Shown here one piece after another: positions 21,508 to 29,769 of a DNA stretch of 64,000 bases. This stretch comes from Pectobacterium carotovorum (GTDB lineage Bacteria > Pseudomonadota > Gammaproteobacteria > Enterobacterales > Enterobacteriaceae), in NCBI GenBank assembly GCA_016415585.1, contig CP066552.1, positions 2,976,001-3,040,000 on the forward strand, in the 5' to 3' direction. Made by a program: the position numbers and the translations under genes. The notes below the pieces were generated by a model. It saw nothing but the letters and a program-made list of their open reading frames with translations. It made no database searches and was not told the DNA's origin. Position 1 is the stretch's first letter, and every line of letters starts with the position of its first letter.

Positions 21508-22248
21508 TTACGTTCGATTTCCCGTTTGGCGTTTCAGCGTAATAGAACAGGTGTACCGGTCTGCCGGATGGATCGATACCGTGGTTTCAAAGACGTTTCC
21601 CGAGCGGTCAAGATAATGGCGGATGATTTTTAATGCCGGATAGCCGACATCAACGCCCAGCGTTTTCGCTATTTTGGCCGGAACACCCACGGCAGAGATC
21701 GTCTGGCGCACTTCTTCCCCCTGTACGCCGTAGTGCTTTTCAATCAAATCGCTAATTAAAGCAAATGGATCGCTGCGCACCAGACTTTTGACCTTGGCAT
21801 AATCCGGGCTAACGTAGCTATCAGTCCAGCAGATCGGCGAATCCTTTTTCTCGCTGTCTTCACGAATACTGGCAATATGCAGCCAGCGATCGCCCGGCTT
21901 GCCGCCGATAATCTGTGCCAGTTCAACATCCGCCACGATTTCATCAATCTTCTTCACGACGCGCAGATTGGTTTTTGCCAGTACGAACAGATCCTCAAGG
22001 CTAGCCAGAGGATGGTTGCGCTCGCGCTTTTCATCATTATCGACAACAACCGAGCCCACGCCCTTGCGACGGGATAGCAACCCCGCCTCCGTTAGATCGC
22101 GCAGCGCCTCCCTGACGGTATGTCGACTGACCTGATACTGCTCACAGAGCTCCAGCTCGGAGGGGATTAACGACCCCGCCGGATACTGGCCTAGCGTAAT
22201 ATTTTGGCTGAGTTCACGGGCAATACGCTTATACAAGGGTTCTTTCAT
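21508..22248 (-). CDS. GntR-family (HutC/UTRA) transcriptional regulator
   Basis: This 246-residue regulator has an N-terminal winged helix (about residues 5-70, with PSELELCEQYQVSRHTVREAL) and a C-terminal UTRA ligand-binding domain (about 90-240). It is divergent from the lyase and transporter genes. The shared region contains a 10-bp inverted repeat and one further half-site that suit a GntR operator. It is therefore most likely the local regulator of dicarboxylate or amino-acid-adduct use, probably derepressed by the substrate. Confidence 0.88.
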   Translation of the reverse strand: MKEPLYKRIARELSQNITLGQYPAGSLIPSELELCEQYQVSRHTVREALRDLTEAGLLSRRKGVGSVVVDNDEKRERNHPLASLEDLFVLAKTNLRVVKKIDEIVADVELAQIIGGKPGDRWLHIASIREDSEKKDSPICWTDSYVSPDYAKVKSLVRSDPFALISDLIEKHYGVQGEEVRQTISAVGVPAKIAKTLGVDVGYPALKIIRHYLDRSGNVFETTVSIHPADRYTCSITLKRQTGNRT

Positions 22249-22315
22249 CGGCTCACGCTCTTAATCAATATTGATGCCCTGCATCACAAAATGACACTCA
22301 TCTGCTTCCCTAACT

Positions 22316-22372
22316 TGTCCGTACATGTTGTCATAAGCATAGCATATACGGACATTTAAACCTGTCCGTATA
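22316..22372. promoter_or_regulatory. Probable GntR operator with three TGTCCGTA half-sites
   Basis: TATACGGACA (22345-22354) and TGTCCGTATA (22363-22372) form a perfect 10-bp inverted repeat around an 8-bp spacer. A third copy TGTCCGTACA lies at 22316-22325. The site sits between the divergent gntR-type and lyase genes, where autoregulation and operon control would both act. Confidence 0.65.
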
Positions 22373-22474
22373 TTTACTCTTTCAGGTCATATCCGTTATC
22401 AAGGGAAACACGCTTCATTTTATTGCGAATATGGCCTGCATCTTATCACTAATACACTCGCTTCAGGAGGCGTT

Positions 22475-23827
22475 ATGGCTTCGAATGTGCTTGATTCAGT
22501 CCTATTCCGTGATTCATTTGGTACCCCGGAAATGCGGGCGATCTTCGATGATCGGGAACTTATCCGTAAGTATGTAGAAGTAGAGATCGCACTGGCCAAT
22601 GCGCAGGCGCGCTGTGGCGTAATTCCAGAAGACGCTGCAGCAGAAATTACGGCCAGCTGTAACGCCGACACGCTCGATTTTGAGTTACTGCGCCACGAAA
22701 CAGAAATTGTGGGCTACCCTATCCTGCCGCTGGTACACCAAATTTCCAAACAGGCCGGTCAATCTGGCGGTTATGTACACTGGGGCGCAACAACACAGGA
22801 CATTATGGATACCGCCGTGGTGCTGCAAATCCGTGATGCCTTCGCGTTAATTGAAGCGGACATCGACGCCCTGCGCTCTATTTTGGCCGGGCTGGCCGCG
22901 CGTTACCGTAATACGCCAATGGCTGGACGAACCCATTTACAACAGGCATTACCGATTACATTCGGCTACAAAGCCGCCATCTGGCTGGATATGTTCGACC
23001 GTCATGCCGAGCGCCTTGCCCAGATGCGTCCTCGCGTACTGGTAGGCGAATTCGCGGGTGCTGCGGGGACATTGGCGTCATTGGGCGACAAAGGACTGGC
23101 GGTACAAAAAGCACTGATGGCCGAGCTTGGCCTAGGCGTACCGACCTCAACCTGGCATGTTGCTCGTGATGGATTTGCCGAAGCCGTCAACCTGCTGGCA
23201 GTAATCACGGGTTCGTTGGGGAAAATTGGCTATGACGTCATGCTGATGGCCTCCAACGAATTCGGCGAACTGTATGAACCGTTTGTCAAAGGCCGCGGAG
23301 CCAGCAGCACCATGCCGCAAAAACGTAACCCTATTTCCAGCGAACTGATGCAGGCCTGTTCCAAGGGCGTTCGCCAACAGGCTGGGTTAATGCTGGATGC
23401 GATGGTGCAAGATCTGGAACGTGCCACAGGCCCATGGCACGCAGAATGGATCGCTATTCCGGAAAGTTTCATTCTTTCTGCGGGCGCACTTCATCAGGCC
23501 AAGTTCATGCTAAACGGTCTTATTGTTGATGAGAAAATGATGCTGAAAAACCTCAATATGACCAACGGCCTGATTGTGGCAGAAGCCGTTATGATGGGGC
23601 TGGCACCCTATATTGGCCGTCAGGAAGCGCATGACATCGTCTACGATGCCTGCCGTGTCGTGAATGAGAAAGGCGGCACCCTGGCCGATGTTCTTAATGC
23701 TATGCCCAGTGTCGCTAGCCGCCTCGATCCTAAGTTAATCGACGATCTCACCAACCCTGTCAACTATTTGGGGAGCGCTCCTGAAATGGTGGATCAGGTA
23801 TTAAATAAAACGGAAAGAAAATATTAA
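22475..23827 (+). CDS. Adenylosuccinate lyase/fumarase superfamily lyase
   Basis: This 450-residue protein belongs to the fumarase/aspartase superfamily, in the branch with adenylosuccinate lyase and 3-carboxymuconate cycloisomerase. The signature loop SSTMPQKRNPISSE is present near residue 281. The THLQQALPITFG region near 152 and HWGATTQDIMDTA near 100 supply other active-site residues. These enzymes eliminate fumarate from succinyl adducts or close a lactone ring. The neighbours are a GntR regulator and a DASS dicarboxylate transporter, which suggests a catabolic lyase acting on an imported C4-dicarboxylate adduct. It is unlikely to be the housekeeping PurB. The start has a strong AGGAGG-like site. 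Confidence 0.8.
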   Translation: MASNVLDSVLFRDSFGTPEMRAIFDDRELIRKYVEVEIALANAQARCGVIPEDAAAEITASCNADTLDFELLRHETEIVGYPILPLVHQISKQAGQSGGYVHWGATTQDIMDTAVVLQIRDAFALIEADIDALRSILAGLAARYRNTPMAGRTHLQQALPITFGYKAAIWLDMFDRHAERLAQMRPRVLVGEFAGAAGTLASLGDKGLAVQKALMAELGLGVPTSTWHVARDGFAEAVNLLAVITGSLGKIGYDVMLMASNEFGELYEPFVKGRGASSTMPQKRNPISSELMQACSKGVRQQAGLMLDAMVQDLERATGPWHAEWIAIPESFILSAGALHQAKFMLNGLIVDEKMMLKNLNMTNGLIVAEAVMMGLAPYIGRQEAHDIVYDACRVVNEKGGTLADVLNAMPSVASRLDPKLIDDLTNPVNYLGSAPEMVDQVLNKTERKY

Positions 23828-23971
23828 TCCTCGGTGATTATCCGTTATCACCCTTATTAACAGACTGAGATCGATACGTTCCCAGACGCAAGATAATAAC
23901 GCGTCTGGGCAGGCTCTCTGTTGCCGGGAATGATGGCGGATAACCATGACTTGTACGATTAAGGGGACATT

Positions 23972-25393
23972 ATGTCATCCGAATCATCCACCAAGAAAAA
24001 AATAGTCGCGGTTATTATTCCTCTCCTGCTGGGTCTGATTATCTGGTTTTCACCGGTGCCCGATGGCCTTACGCCGCAGGCATGGCATATGTTCGCGATT
24101 TTTGCCGCCACCATCGCAGCGATATTGATGCAACCGCTGCCGTCGGGCGCGATTATGCTGCTTGTCCTTTGCGTGACCATCTTCACTGGAACCTTAACCG
24201 AAGCCAAAGCACTCGCTGGTTTTTCCAGCGGCACCGTCTGGCTCATTTTTTGTGCCTATATTCTTTCTCTGGGTTTTGTGACATCTGGATTAGGAAAACG
24301 CATCGCCTACAAAATGCTGTCGCTATTCGGCGGAAGCAGCTTGGGGATTGCTTATTCACTGGGCGTTTCCGATCTCATCATGGCGCCCGCCATGCCATCC
24401 GTCACGGCGCGTTCAGGGGGAATTATCTTTCCTATCGCGCGTTCCATTAATGAAGTATTAGGCTCAACACCCGGCGTTAGCGGTAAAAAGATCGGGGACT
24501 TTCTGATCATGGTCTGCTTTCAGTTTACTCCGATCACCGGCGCGATCTTCCTCACCGGCATGGCCGCCAACCCGCTCGTCGGCAGCCTGGCGAAAACCTC
24601 ATTAGGCGTAGATATTACCTGGGGCGGCTGGTTTATTGCCGCTGTCGTACCCGCCATGTGCTGCTTCTGTCTGATGCCGTTGCTGGTGTACAAAATACTG
24701 AACCCGGAACTGAAAAAAACACCAGAAGCCAAAGAGATGGGACGCCGGTCGCTGGCGGAATTGGGCAACATGAAATCGGCAGAGAAAAAAGTCGCATTTG
24801 GCTTTGTTCTCGCTCTGCTTGGCTGGGGCACCAGCCTGATCACCGGTTTTTCCGCCACCTCCGTCGGGTTGGCATTGGTTGCCTATCTGTTCGTCACTCA
24901 GGCCGTCCAGTGGAAAGACGTACTTAGCGATCGCGCAGCCTGGGATACGGTCATCTGGTTCAGCGTCATTATCAACCTCGCCGCAGGATTGTCTGACCTC
25001 GGCTTCATCAAGTAGATGACCGTTAAGCTGGGTAATTCCATACAGGGTTTCGGCGCGATGGAAACCTTCGTTATTCTCGGCATCCTCTATATCTATGTGC
25101 ATTATCTGTTTGCAACCGCCTCTGGTCACGTAGCCGCGCTCTATGCGCCCTTCGCCGCCACCGCAATAGCCGCTGGCGCGCCGCCCATGATGGTTGCCAT
25201 CTGTTTTGGGATTTTTAGCAACCTGATGTGGGGAAATACCGAATACGGCGGTGGCCCCGGCCCGATCTATTTTGCTCAGGGATATTTTGAACGGCACCGT
25301 TTCTATAAAATCAATTTCTGCATCGTCACGTTTAACGTCGCCCTGATTTTTATCGTCGGCTTAGCGTGGTGGAAACTGATTGGCTATTACTGA
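23972..25393 (+). pseudogene. DASS-family dicarboxylate transporter interrupted by an amber codon
   Basis: The frame encodes a 473-residue divalent anion:sodium symporter / CitT-type antiporter with many membrane segments, but a TAG at 25013-25015 splits it after residue 347. The frame does not shift; translation would resume directly with MTVKLGNSIQGFG. The related proteins tend to have an aromatic residue at this point (LGFIKW), so TGG to TAG is the likely change. The family would import a dicarboxylate such as malate, tartrate or succinate. The second half alone (125 residues) cannot be a complete carrier. It lies downstream of the lyase and probably belongs to its operon. A terminator follows the full frame, consistent with a recently single gene. 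Confidence 0.85.
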
Positions 25394-25416
25394 TCGCCTG
25401 TCTTATACGTCCACAA

Positions 25417-25449
25417 AAATAACGGGAGGCCATTTGCCTCCCGTTATTT
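25417..25449 (+). terminator. Intrinsic terminator after the transporter gene
   Basis: A 14-bp stem AAATAACGGGAGGC (25417-25430) pairs with 25436-25449 across a 5-nt loop. The downstream arm ends in TTATTT. It can also serve the convergent small gene. Confidence 0.8.
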
Positions 25450-25479
25450 CTTCATGACCGTTATTCAACTTTTCAGCCA

Positions 25480-25647
25480 CTAAATGCCATCATCTTTCGT
25501 CTGCACCCAAAACGCATGCACCAACCCAGGAAAATAGCCTAACAGCGTCAGAATAATATTCAGAATAAATGCCCCACCAATGCCTTTCCCCAGTAACACG
25601 CCTAACGGTGGCAGGAGAATAGTCAGTACAATACGCCAAAATCCCAT
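25480..25647 (-). CDS. YqaE/Pmp3-family small membrane protein
   Basis: This 55-residue protein (MGFWRIVLTILLPPLGVLLG, then a second hydrophobic helix ending LLGYFPGLVHAFWV) is a typical Pmp3/UPF0057 peptide with two membrane helices. The ATG at 25647 follows a strong GGAGG site. Members influence membrane potential and stress tolerance; in bacteria the role is poorly known. The call rests on clear family sequence. Confidence 0.88.
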   Translation of the reverse strand: MGFWRIVLTILLPPLGVLLGKGIGGAFILNIILTLLGYFPGLVHAFWVQTKDDGI

Positions 25648-26013
25648 ATCAACCTCCGTAACGTGATAATTACTTTTGAAAATAGTTCAGCGTTTGGGAT
25701 TTGTCAGCACTCGTCGAAATAATTGTTAGCGAGAGAAGCACGATGCGCAAAAAAGGCCATTCTCTCCAGTCTCAATTTTCATATCCTTCCCTCTCAGTCG
25801 CTATAACGATTCAATGCATCCAAGCAAACAATATTTCAGCGCTTTCAGTACAGGATTTTCGATGAAAATGACCCTGTTTGATTGGTGGCATAGCACCGCA
25901 AACGTCAGTATGCTCAAATTTCCAGCACCCTATTCACTCGACTTATGTGCAGCTAACCACATGGCGGATATAATGAATACTCATGCACAGTATTTGTTTG
26001 CTCAGGATAAATA

Positions 26014-26400
26014 ATGAAAAAACTCGCTATTGCTGTCTTTGCTCTACTGCCCATCACTCAAGCCTCCGCCGCAGACTGTGTTAACGCCAACACGCAACTC
26101 GATATGAATCAGTGCGCGGTTCAGGAATATAAAAAAGTGGATGGCGAGCTGAATCGGCTTTATCAGGATGTCGTAAAGCGGGTCGTTATTGAAGAACACA
26201 AGGCATTACTCAAGTCAGCCCAGAGAAAATGGATCGCGTATCGTGATGCTGACTGTGAGTTTCAGACTTTCCCGACAACCGGAGGATCGGTGCATGGCAT
26301 GGTGTATTCCCAGTGCCTGACAGAGAAAACCGCCGAGCGCGTAGAAGAGTTCAAAACCATGCTACGTTGTGAAGAAGGGGATTTGAGCTGTCCACTTTAA
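26014..26400 (+). CDS. LprI-like (DUF1311) secreted protein
   Basis: This 128-residue protein has a Sec signal peptide (MKKLAIAVFALLPITQASA) with cleavage before ADCVNANTQLD. The mature part is a lysozyme-inhibitor LprI N-terminal-like domain (DUF1311), with four or more cysteines and the usual helix LLKSAQRKWIAYRDADCEF. Such periplasmic proteins are thought to inhibit lysozyme or act in envelope stress; the role here is inferred only from family. The ATG at 26014 is the natural start. A short stretch resembling part of its C-terminal half recurs 300 bp downstream. Confidence 0.75.
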   Translation: MKKLAIAVFALLPITQASAADCVNANTQLDMNQCAVQEYKKVDGELNRLYQDVVKRVVIEEHKALLKSAQRKWIAYRDADCEFQTFPTTGGSVHGMVYSQCLTEKTAERVEEFKTMLRCEEGDLSCPL

Positions 26401-26976
26401 GCCATAGCCAAGTGTGAGGAGCGTCGCAGACTAAACGCGCGGGAACGGTTTGAATAGTGGTGGAGAGGGGGGGCTAAATCGCTCTTGGTAACACAGATAT
26501 TTAATAAGTCGTAGCGGTTCCCTATGAGCCAGTTGGTTTTAAGATACGGGCAGTTGACATCGACGCGTTAAAAATCGAAAAACATACTATGATGAAATAC
26601 ACTTAATCCATCACCGATAGGTGGTATATTGCCAATATCTCACCGAAGGCCAGCCGTTGGCTGGAAAAATTCGTTCCCGGCGAATCTGCCCCTCGCGTGC
26701 CACTTTCCTGAAATTCCAGTTATTTAAGGTATATATTCTTACTTTTCATTTCTACTCGCTGAGGTGCCTGATTTTTAGGTTAAATAACAGAGGCACTAGC
26801 AATCTACCCGATAATACCCCTCTGAAACAAAAACAACACTCAGTCTAGAGTTCCGCATCTTGCTCACTAATACATGAACATGCAATTTTAAACTAGCCGA
26901 GTATTTAATCCCATGATATTGGCATACTTTATTATTTACTCATTGACAATACTGATATATGATTCTCATCGGCTGT
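26401..26976. other. Intergenic region between lprI-like and first hns paralogue
   Basis: About 575 bp hold no convincing gene. Near 26625-26650 the plus strand reads VYCQYLTE, close to VYSQCLTE in the preceding LprI-like protein, which may be a relic of a second copy. The 3' end carries the upstream region of hns with a TTGACA at 26943-26948. Confidence 0.4.
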
Positions 26977-26991
26977 TGTCAAATTTTGACA
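26977..26991. promoter_or_regulatory. Palindrome upstream of hns paralogue 1
   Basis: TGTCAAATTTTGACA is a perfect 15-bp palindrome about one base centre, 31 bp before the start codon. A near-identical site (TGTCAAATTCAGACA) lies upstream of the second hns paralogue at 40830-40844, so a shared regulator is likely. Confidence 0.55.
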
Positions 26992-27022
26992 CATCACCTA
27001 AATCAATCTATTGGGGAAAACA

Positions 27023-27421
27023 ATGAGTGACGCTCTTAAAGTACTAAATAATATTCGTACACTACGTGCTCAGGCGCGTGAAATTGATCTGGCAACACTG
27101 GAAGAAATGCTGGAGAAGCTAACAACTATTGTTGAAGATCGTCGTGAAGAAGAAGCCAGTGCACAACAGCAAAACTCTGAACGTCAGGCCAAAATCGAAG
27201 CCTTACGTGCTAGGTTATTAGAAGATGGTATTGATCCATCAGAATTACTTGGTGGAGCATCATCCAAATCTGTAAAATCCAAACGTGAACCCCGTCCTGC
27301 CAAATATAAATACATCGATGAAAACGGAAATGAGCAGAAATGGACAGGTCAAGGTCGGACGCCAAAAGCGATTAAAGCAGAGCTTGATAATGGCAAGAGC
27401 CTGGAAGATTTTGCTATCTGA
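27023..27421 (+). CDS. H-NS family nucleoid protein, paralogue 1
   Basis: This 132-residue protein is a full H-NS/StpA-like silencer. It has an N-terminal oligomerisation coiled region (about residues 1-80) and a C-terminal AT-hook-like DNA-binding domain with [19 protein letters not shown]. The ATG at 27023 follows GGGGA. It is very similar to the second copy at 40885-41283. The housekeeping hns of enterobacteria normally lies by galU/tdk, so both copies here are probably accessory. They would bind AT-rich acquired DNA and could modulate silencing of the neighbouring island. It is followed by a YjaB-like gene and a decayed traD-like gene. Confidence 0.9.
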   Translation: MSDALKVLNNIRTLRAQAREIDLATLEEMLEKLTTIVEDRREEEASAQQQNSERQAKIEALRARLLEDGIDPSELLGGASSKSVKSKREPRPAKYKYIDENGNEQKWTGQGRTPKAIKAELDNGKSLEDFAI

Positions 27422-27500
27422 TATAAAAATAATACACGTCATCCCAAAAACCGTTAGCAAAACTCACTGCTGACGGTTGTCTGATAAATCAAAGCCATAC

Positions 27501-27941
27501 ATGTTTAAAATCTGCTCATCGACAAAACAAGATACCCTGCGCATTATGGAAATATGGTGTAAAGCTGTTGATTCAACTCACCATTTTTTAGCGATAAAAG
27601 ATCGTTTGGCTATAGAAAAAGAGCTTTCTTCATTCCTTCCGACAGTCGAGCTTACGCTTGCATGTGAACCCACAGGGCGAGCAATTGGTTTTATGTATTT
27701 ACATAATGGACATATGGAAGCACTTTTTATAGATCCTGATTATCATGGACAAGGTATAGGCAAAACGCTGATGCGCACAGCGCTTTCACAATATGCTCGA
27801 TTAACTACTGATGTAAACGAGCAGAATACGCTAGCTGTAGAGTTCTATGAACATATTGGTTTTGAACGTGTTGGACGTTCTGAGGTTGATAACCGAGGAC
27901 GCCCTTACCCACTAATCCATCTTCAATTTCGACAAAATTAG
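27501..27941 (+). CDS. GNAT acetyltransferase, YjaB-like
   Basis: This 146-residue GNAT protein has the acetyl-CoA loop DYHGQGIGKTLM near residues 84-95 and the C-terminal phrase GRSEVDNRGRPYPLIHL, which matches E. coli YjaB. The ATG at 27501 gives the YjaB length; a TTG at 27477 is possible. YjaB binds acetyl-CoA, but its natural substrate is not firmly known. It occupies the slot between hns and the conserved TTAGCTACCGCGCCCTCT segment, the place where the island copy has a lipoprotein gene. Its stop codon lies inside the conserved segment. Confidence 0.8.
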   Translation: MFKICSSTKQDTLRIMEIWCKAVDSTHHFLAIKDRLAIEKELSSFLPTVELTLACEPTGRAIGFMYLHNGHMEALFIDPDYHGQGIGKTLMRTALSQYARLTTDVNEQNTLAVEFYEHIGFERVGRSEVDNRGRPYPLIHLQFRQN

Positions 27942-28190
27942 CTACCGCGCCCTCTGACGTTTACTCACCAACCTAAGAACAAATTTTAGACCAGTTAGTT
28001 CAGACATGAAATACATGATTAATATTGGAATTGATTTATAACAGTGCCGATATAAATTTTATCCTATGTTCTGCAGGTGTTGACAACCGCTGTACCGAGA
28101 ATAATTTTCTGATGAGTATTCTATTTTTTCGTTCATTTTTTTAGCCTTTAAAAAGTACAAACGTTCCTGCACTGAAGCCATTTCCGTGGG
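27938..28190 (-). pseudogene. Decayed copy of the TTAGCTACCGCGCCCTCT / traD-like segment
   Basis: Positions 27938-27956 repeat the 19-bp element at 41736-41754. The following ~230 bp align with the island sequence through to traD-like coding sequence. On the minus strand, MASVQERLYFLKAKK starts at 28181 and matches MASAQERLYFLEAKK of the intact gene. The frame then shifts: reading one base over restores NTHQKIILG against NTRQKIIFG. No full product is possible. The inverted repeat next to the 19-bp element has also decayed here. Confidence 0.75.
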
Positions 28191-28247
28191 TAAGAGCAAT
28201 CTTACTGGTGACGTGTACGGTTTAAACAGAGCTATTACGTACATCAC

Positions 28248-28606
28248 TTTTCTTAGGCCAACAAGAACCTAAAGATAAATTGTTTTGAGAATGTGAGCTA
28301 GAGGAAGTAAAAGTGAATGCTTGGCAGAATACAACATGATAGAAATGAGTGGGTCAGCAAAAGCCATTACCAATGAGCCATTTTATGCATGATGAAGCCA
28401 AGATAAACATTCAATTTATTGATTTTATTAAATCAGTAGCAGAGCCCCTCAGGGACATTACCCCTACTCCAGTTTTCGAGACGGGTTCGTTCAGCCGCTC
28501 CGGCATTTCTTCGTTTAAACTGTTGCTATAATGCCCATTTTTGCGGCATTTTAACAGTACCCGCCCTCGCCTTTGAATTCAAGTGACGACTTAACGAGCA
28601 ATAACA
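28248..28606 (+). promoter_or_regulatory. mtfA upstream region with extended -10 and dyad
   Basis: No gene is seen in this 359-bp gap. TGCTATAAT ending at 28532 is a good extended -10 sequence. It lies in a dyad: ACTGTT (28519-28524) and AATGCC (28530-28535) pair with GGCATT (28545-28550) and AACAGT (28553-28558). The dyad may be an operator or an RNA hairpin at the mRNA start. Confidence 0.5.
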
Positions 28607-29404
28607 ATGATTAAATGGCCGTGGAAAAACACTCAACCTCAAATGCAGACGCTTGAACACTGGCAAGCTGCGATTTCTATCCCGCTTCTCGCGCCCTTAA
28701 GCGACGAAGAGCTCCGACAGTTGGTTGCCCTTGCCGATCAGTTTTTGAAGCAAAAACGCCTGATTCCGTTGCAGGAACTGGTATTGACAGACATCATGCA
28801 ACAACGCATCGGCCTGCTGTTTTCTCTGCCAGTATTGTCATTGGGAATGAACGCATTGGATGGATTTCACGAAGTGCTGATTTATCCCGACCCGTTTATT
28901 GTAGAGGAAGAGTGGCAGGACGACATCGGGCTTGTGCATACAGAGAAAATGGTACAATCCGGGCAAAGCTGGGCTCAGGGGCCGATTGTCCTCAATTGGC
29001 AGGAAGTGCAGGATTCCTTCGACCTCTCCGGTTTCAACCTCATCATTCACGAAGTCGCGCACAAGTTGGATATTCGCAGCAGTGGAGAAGCAACGGGCGT
29101 TCCCTTGATTCCACTGCGTGAGGTTACTGCCTGGGAACAGCATCTGCACAGCGCAATGGATGCTTTGCAGGAAGAAATCGATCTGGTGGGTGAGGAGGCC
29201 ACCAGCATGGATCCCTATGCCGCCCACGATCCGGCAGAGTGCTTTGCGGTGCTATCGGAATACTTCTTCAGCGCCCCTGAACTTCTCGAAGAGCGCTTCC
29301 CCGATCTGTACCATTGCTTCCAAAAATTCTACCAACAGGATCCGCTTACCCGACTAAAAAACTGGCAAAGTAGCATCAACTACCATGCGCCATCCATTTA
29401 CTAA
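28607..29404 (+). CDS. mtfA: MtfA peptidase / Mlc titration factor
   Basis: MtfA binds and titrates the glucose repressor Mlc and is a zinc aminopeptidase. The 265-residue length equals E. coli MtfA. The gluzincin motif HEVAHKLD lies near residues 149-156, and the third ligand region is [12 protein letters not shown] near 205-216. The start ATG begins MIKWPWKN, as in the family. In E. coli the gene (yeeI) also lies next to a tRNA-Asn gene, so this is conserved backbone just outside the island. Confidence 0.95.
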   Translation: MIKWPWKNTQPQMQTLEHWQAAISIPLLAPLSDEELRQLVALADQFLKQKRLIPLQELVLTDIMQQRIGLLFSLPVLSLGMNALDGFHEVLIYPDPFIVEEEWQDDIGLVHTEKMVQSGQSWAQGPIVLNWQEVQDSFDLSGFNLIIHEVAHKLDIRSSGEATGVPLIPLREVTAWEQHLHSAMDALQEEIDLVGEEATSMDPYAAHDPAECFAVLSEYFFSAPELLEERFPDLYHCFQKFYQQDPLTRLKNWQSSINYHAPSIY

Positions 29405-29514
29405 TTCATAAAAAAACAGCAAATTGTACATAGCCTAAACAGTCAGACGATAAAGCTGATTTTGCCGTTGACAGTATCCCGGGTGCCAGATATCATCCGC
29501 CCCGTTCACACGAT

Positions 29515-29590
29515 TCCTCTGTAGTTCAGTCGGTAGAACGGCGGACTGTTAATCCGTATGTCACTGGTTCGAGTCCAGTCAGAGGAGCCA
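29515..29590 (+). tRNA. tRNA-Asn (anticodon GUU)
   Basis: The 76-nt sequence TCCTCTGTAGTTCAGTCGGT through AGAGGAGCCA folds as a full cloverleaf. The acceptor stem is TCCTCTG/CAGAGGA, the anticodon GTT is at 29548-29550, the T-loop is GGTTCGAGTCC, and CCA is encoded. It is the integration site of the island: an integrase gene starts 180 bp downstream in the usual orientation. Confidence 0.97.
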
Positions 29591-29599
29591 AATTAAAGA

Positions 29600-29629
29600 A
29601 AGCAGACGTTCACTGACGTCTGCTTTTTT
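29600..29629 (+). terminator. Terminator after tRNA-Asn
   Basis: The stem AAGCAGACGT (29600-29609) pairs with ACGTCTGCTT (29616-29625) over a 6-nt loop and is followed by a T run. It lies 10 bp after the tRNA. Confidence 0.9.
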
Positions 29630-29769
29630 GCTTTTTATCAATTGGTTACCCCCTTCTTCAGGTTCGCCCTCGTTCACCAAAAAACACTCGAAGCCATACC
29701 CTTTTGCTGGTAAAAATACTGGTAAAGCTGGTTCGATTTCGTTTTTACCAGCAATCGGAGGGAATCGTC

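Noticed and set aside
25016..25393. Independent 125-residue membrane protein after the amber codon
   Set aside because: It is in the same frame and completes the DASS transporter; no ribosome site precedes its ATG.
25814..26014. Open frame of 66 codons ending at the lprI-like start
   Set aside because: No ribosome site of note and no recognisable protein pattern; composition fits chance, and it ends within the leader of the next gene.
26621..26848. 75-codon frame starting VYCQYLTE
   Set aside because: Only an 8-residue stretch resembles the LprI-like protein; the rest looks random, so it is kept as a possible relic and not a gene.
28349..28531. 60-codon frame upstream of mtfA
   Set aside because: It overlaps the mtfA promoter (TATAAT at 28527-28532) and has no family pattern.
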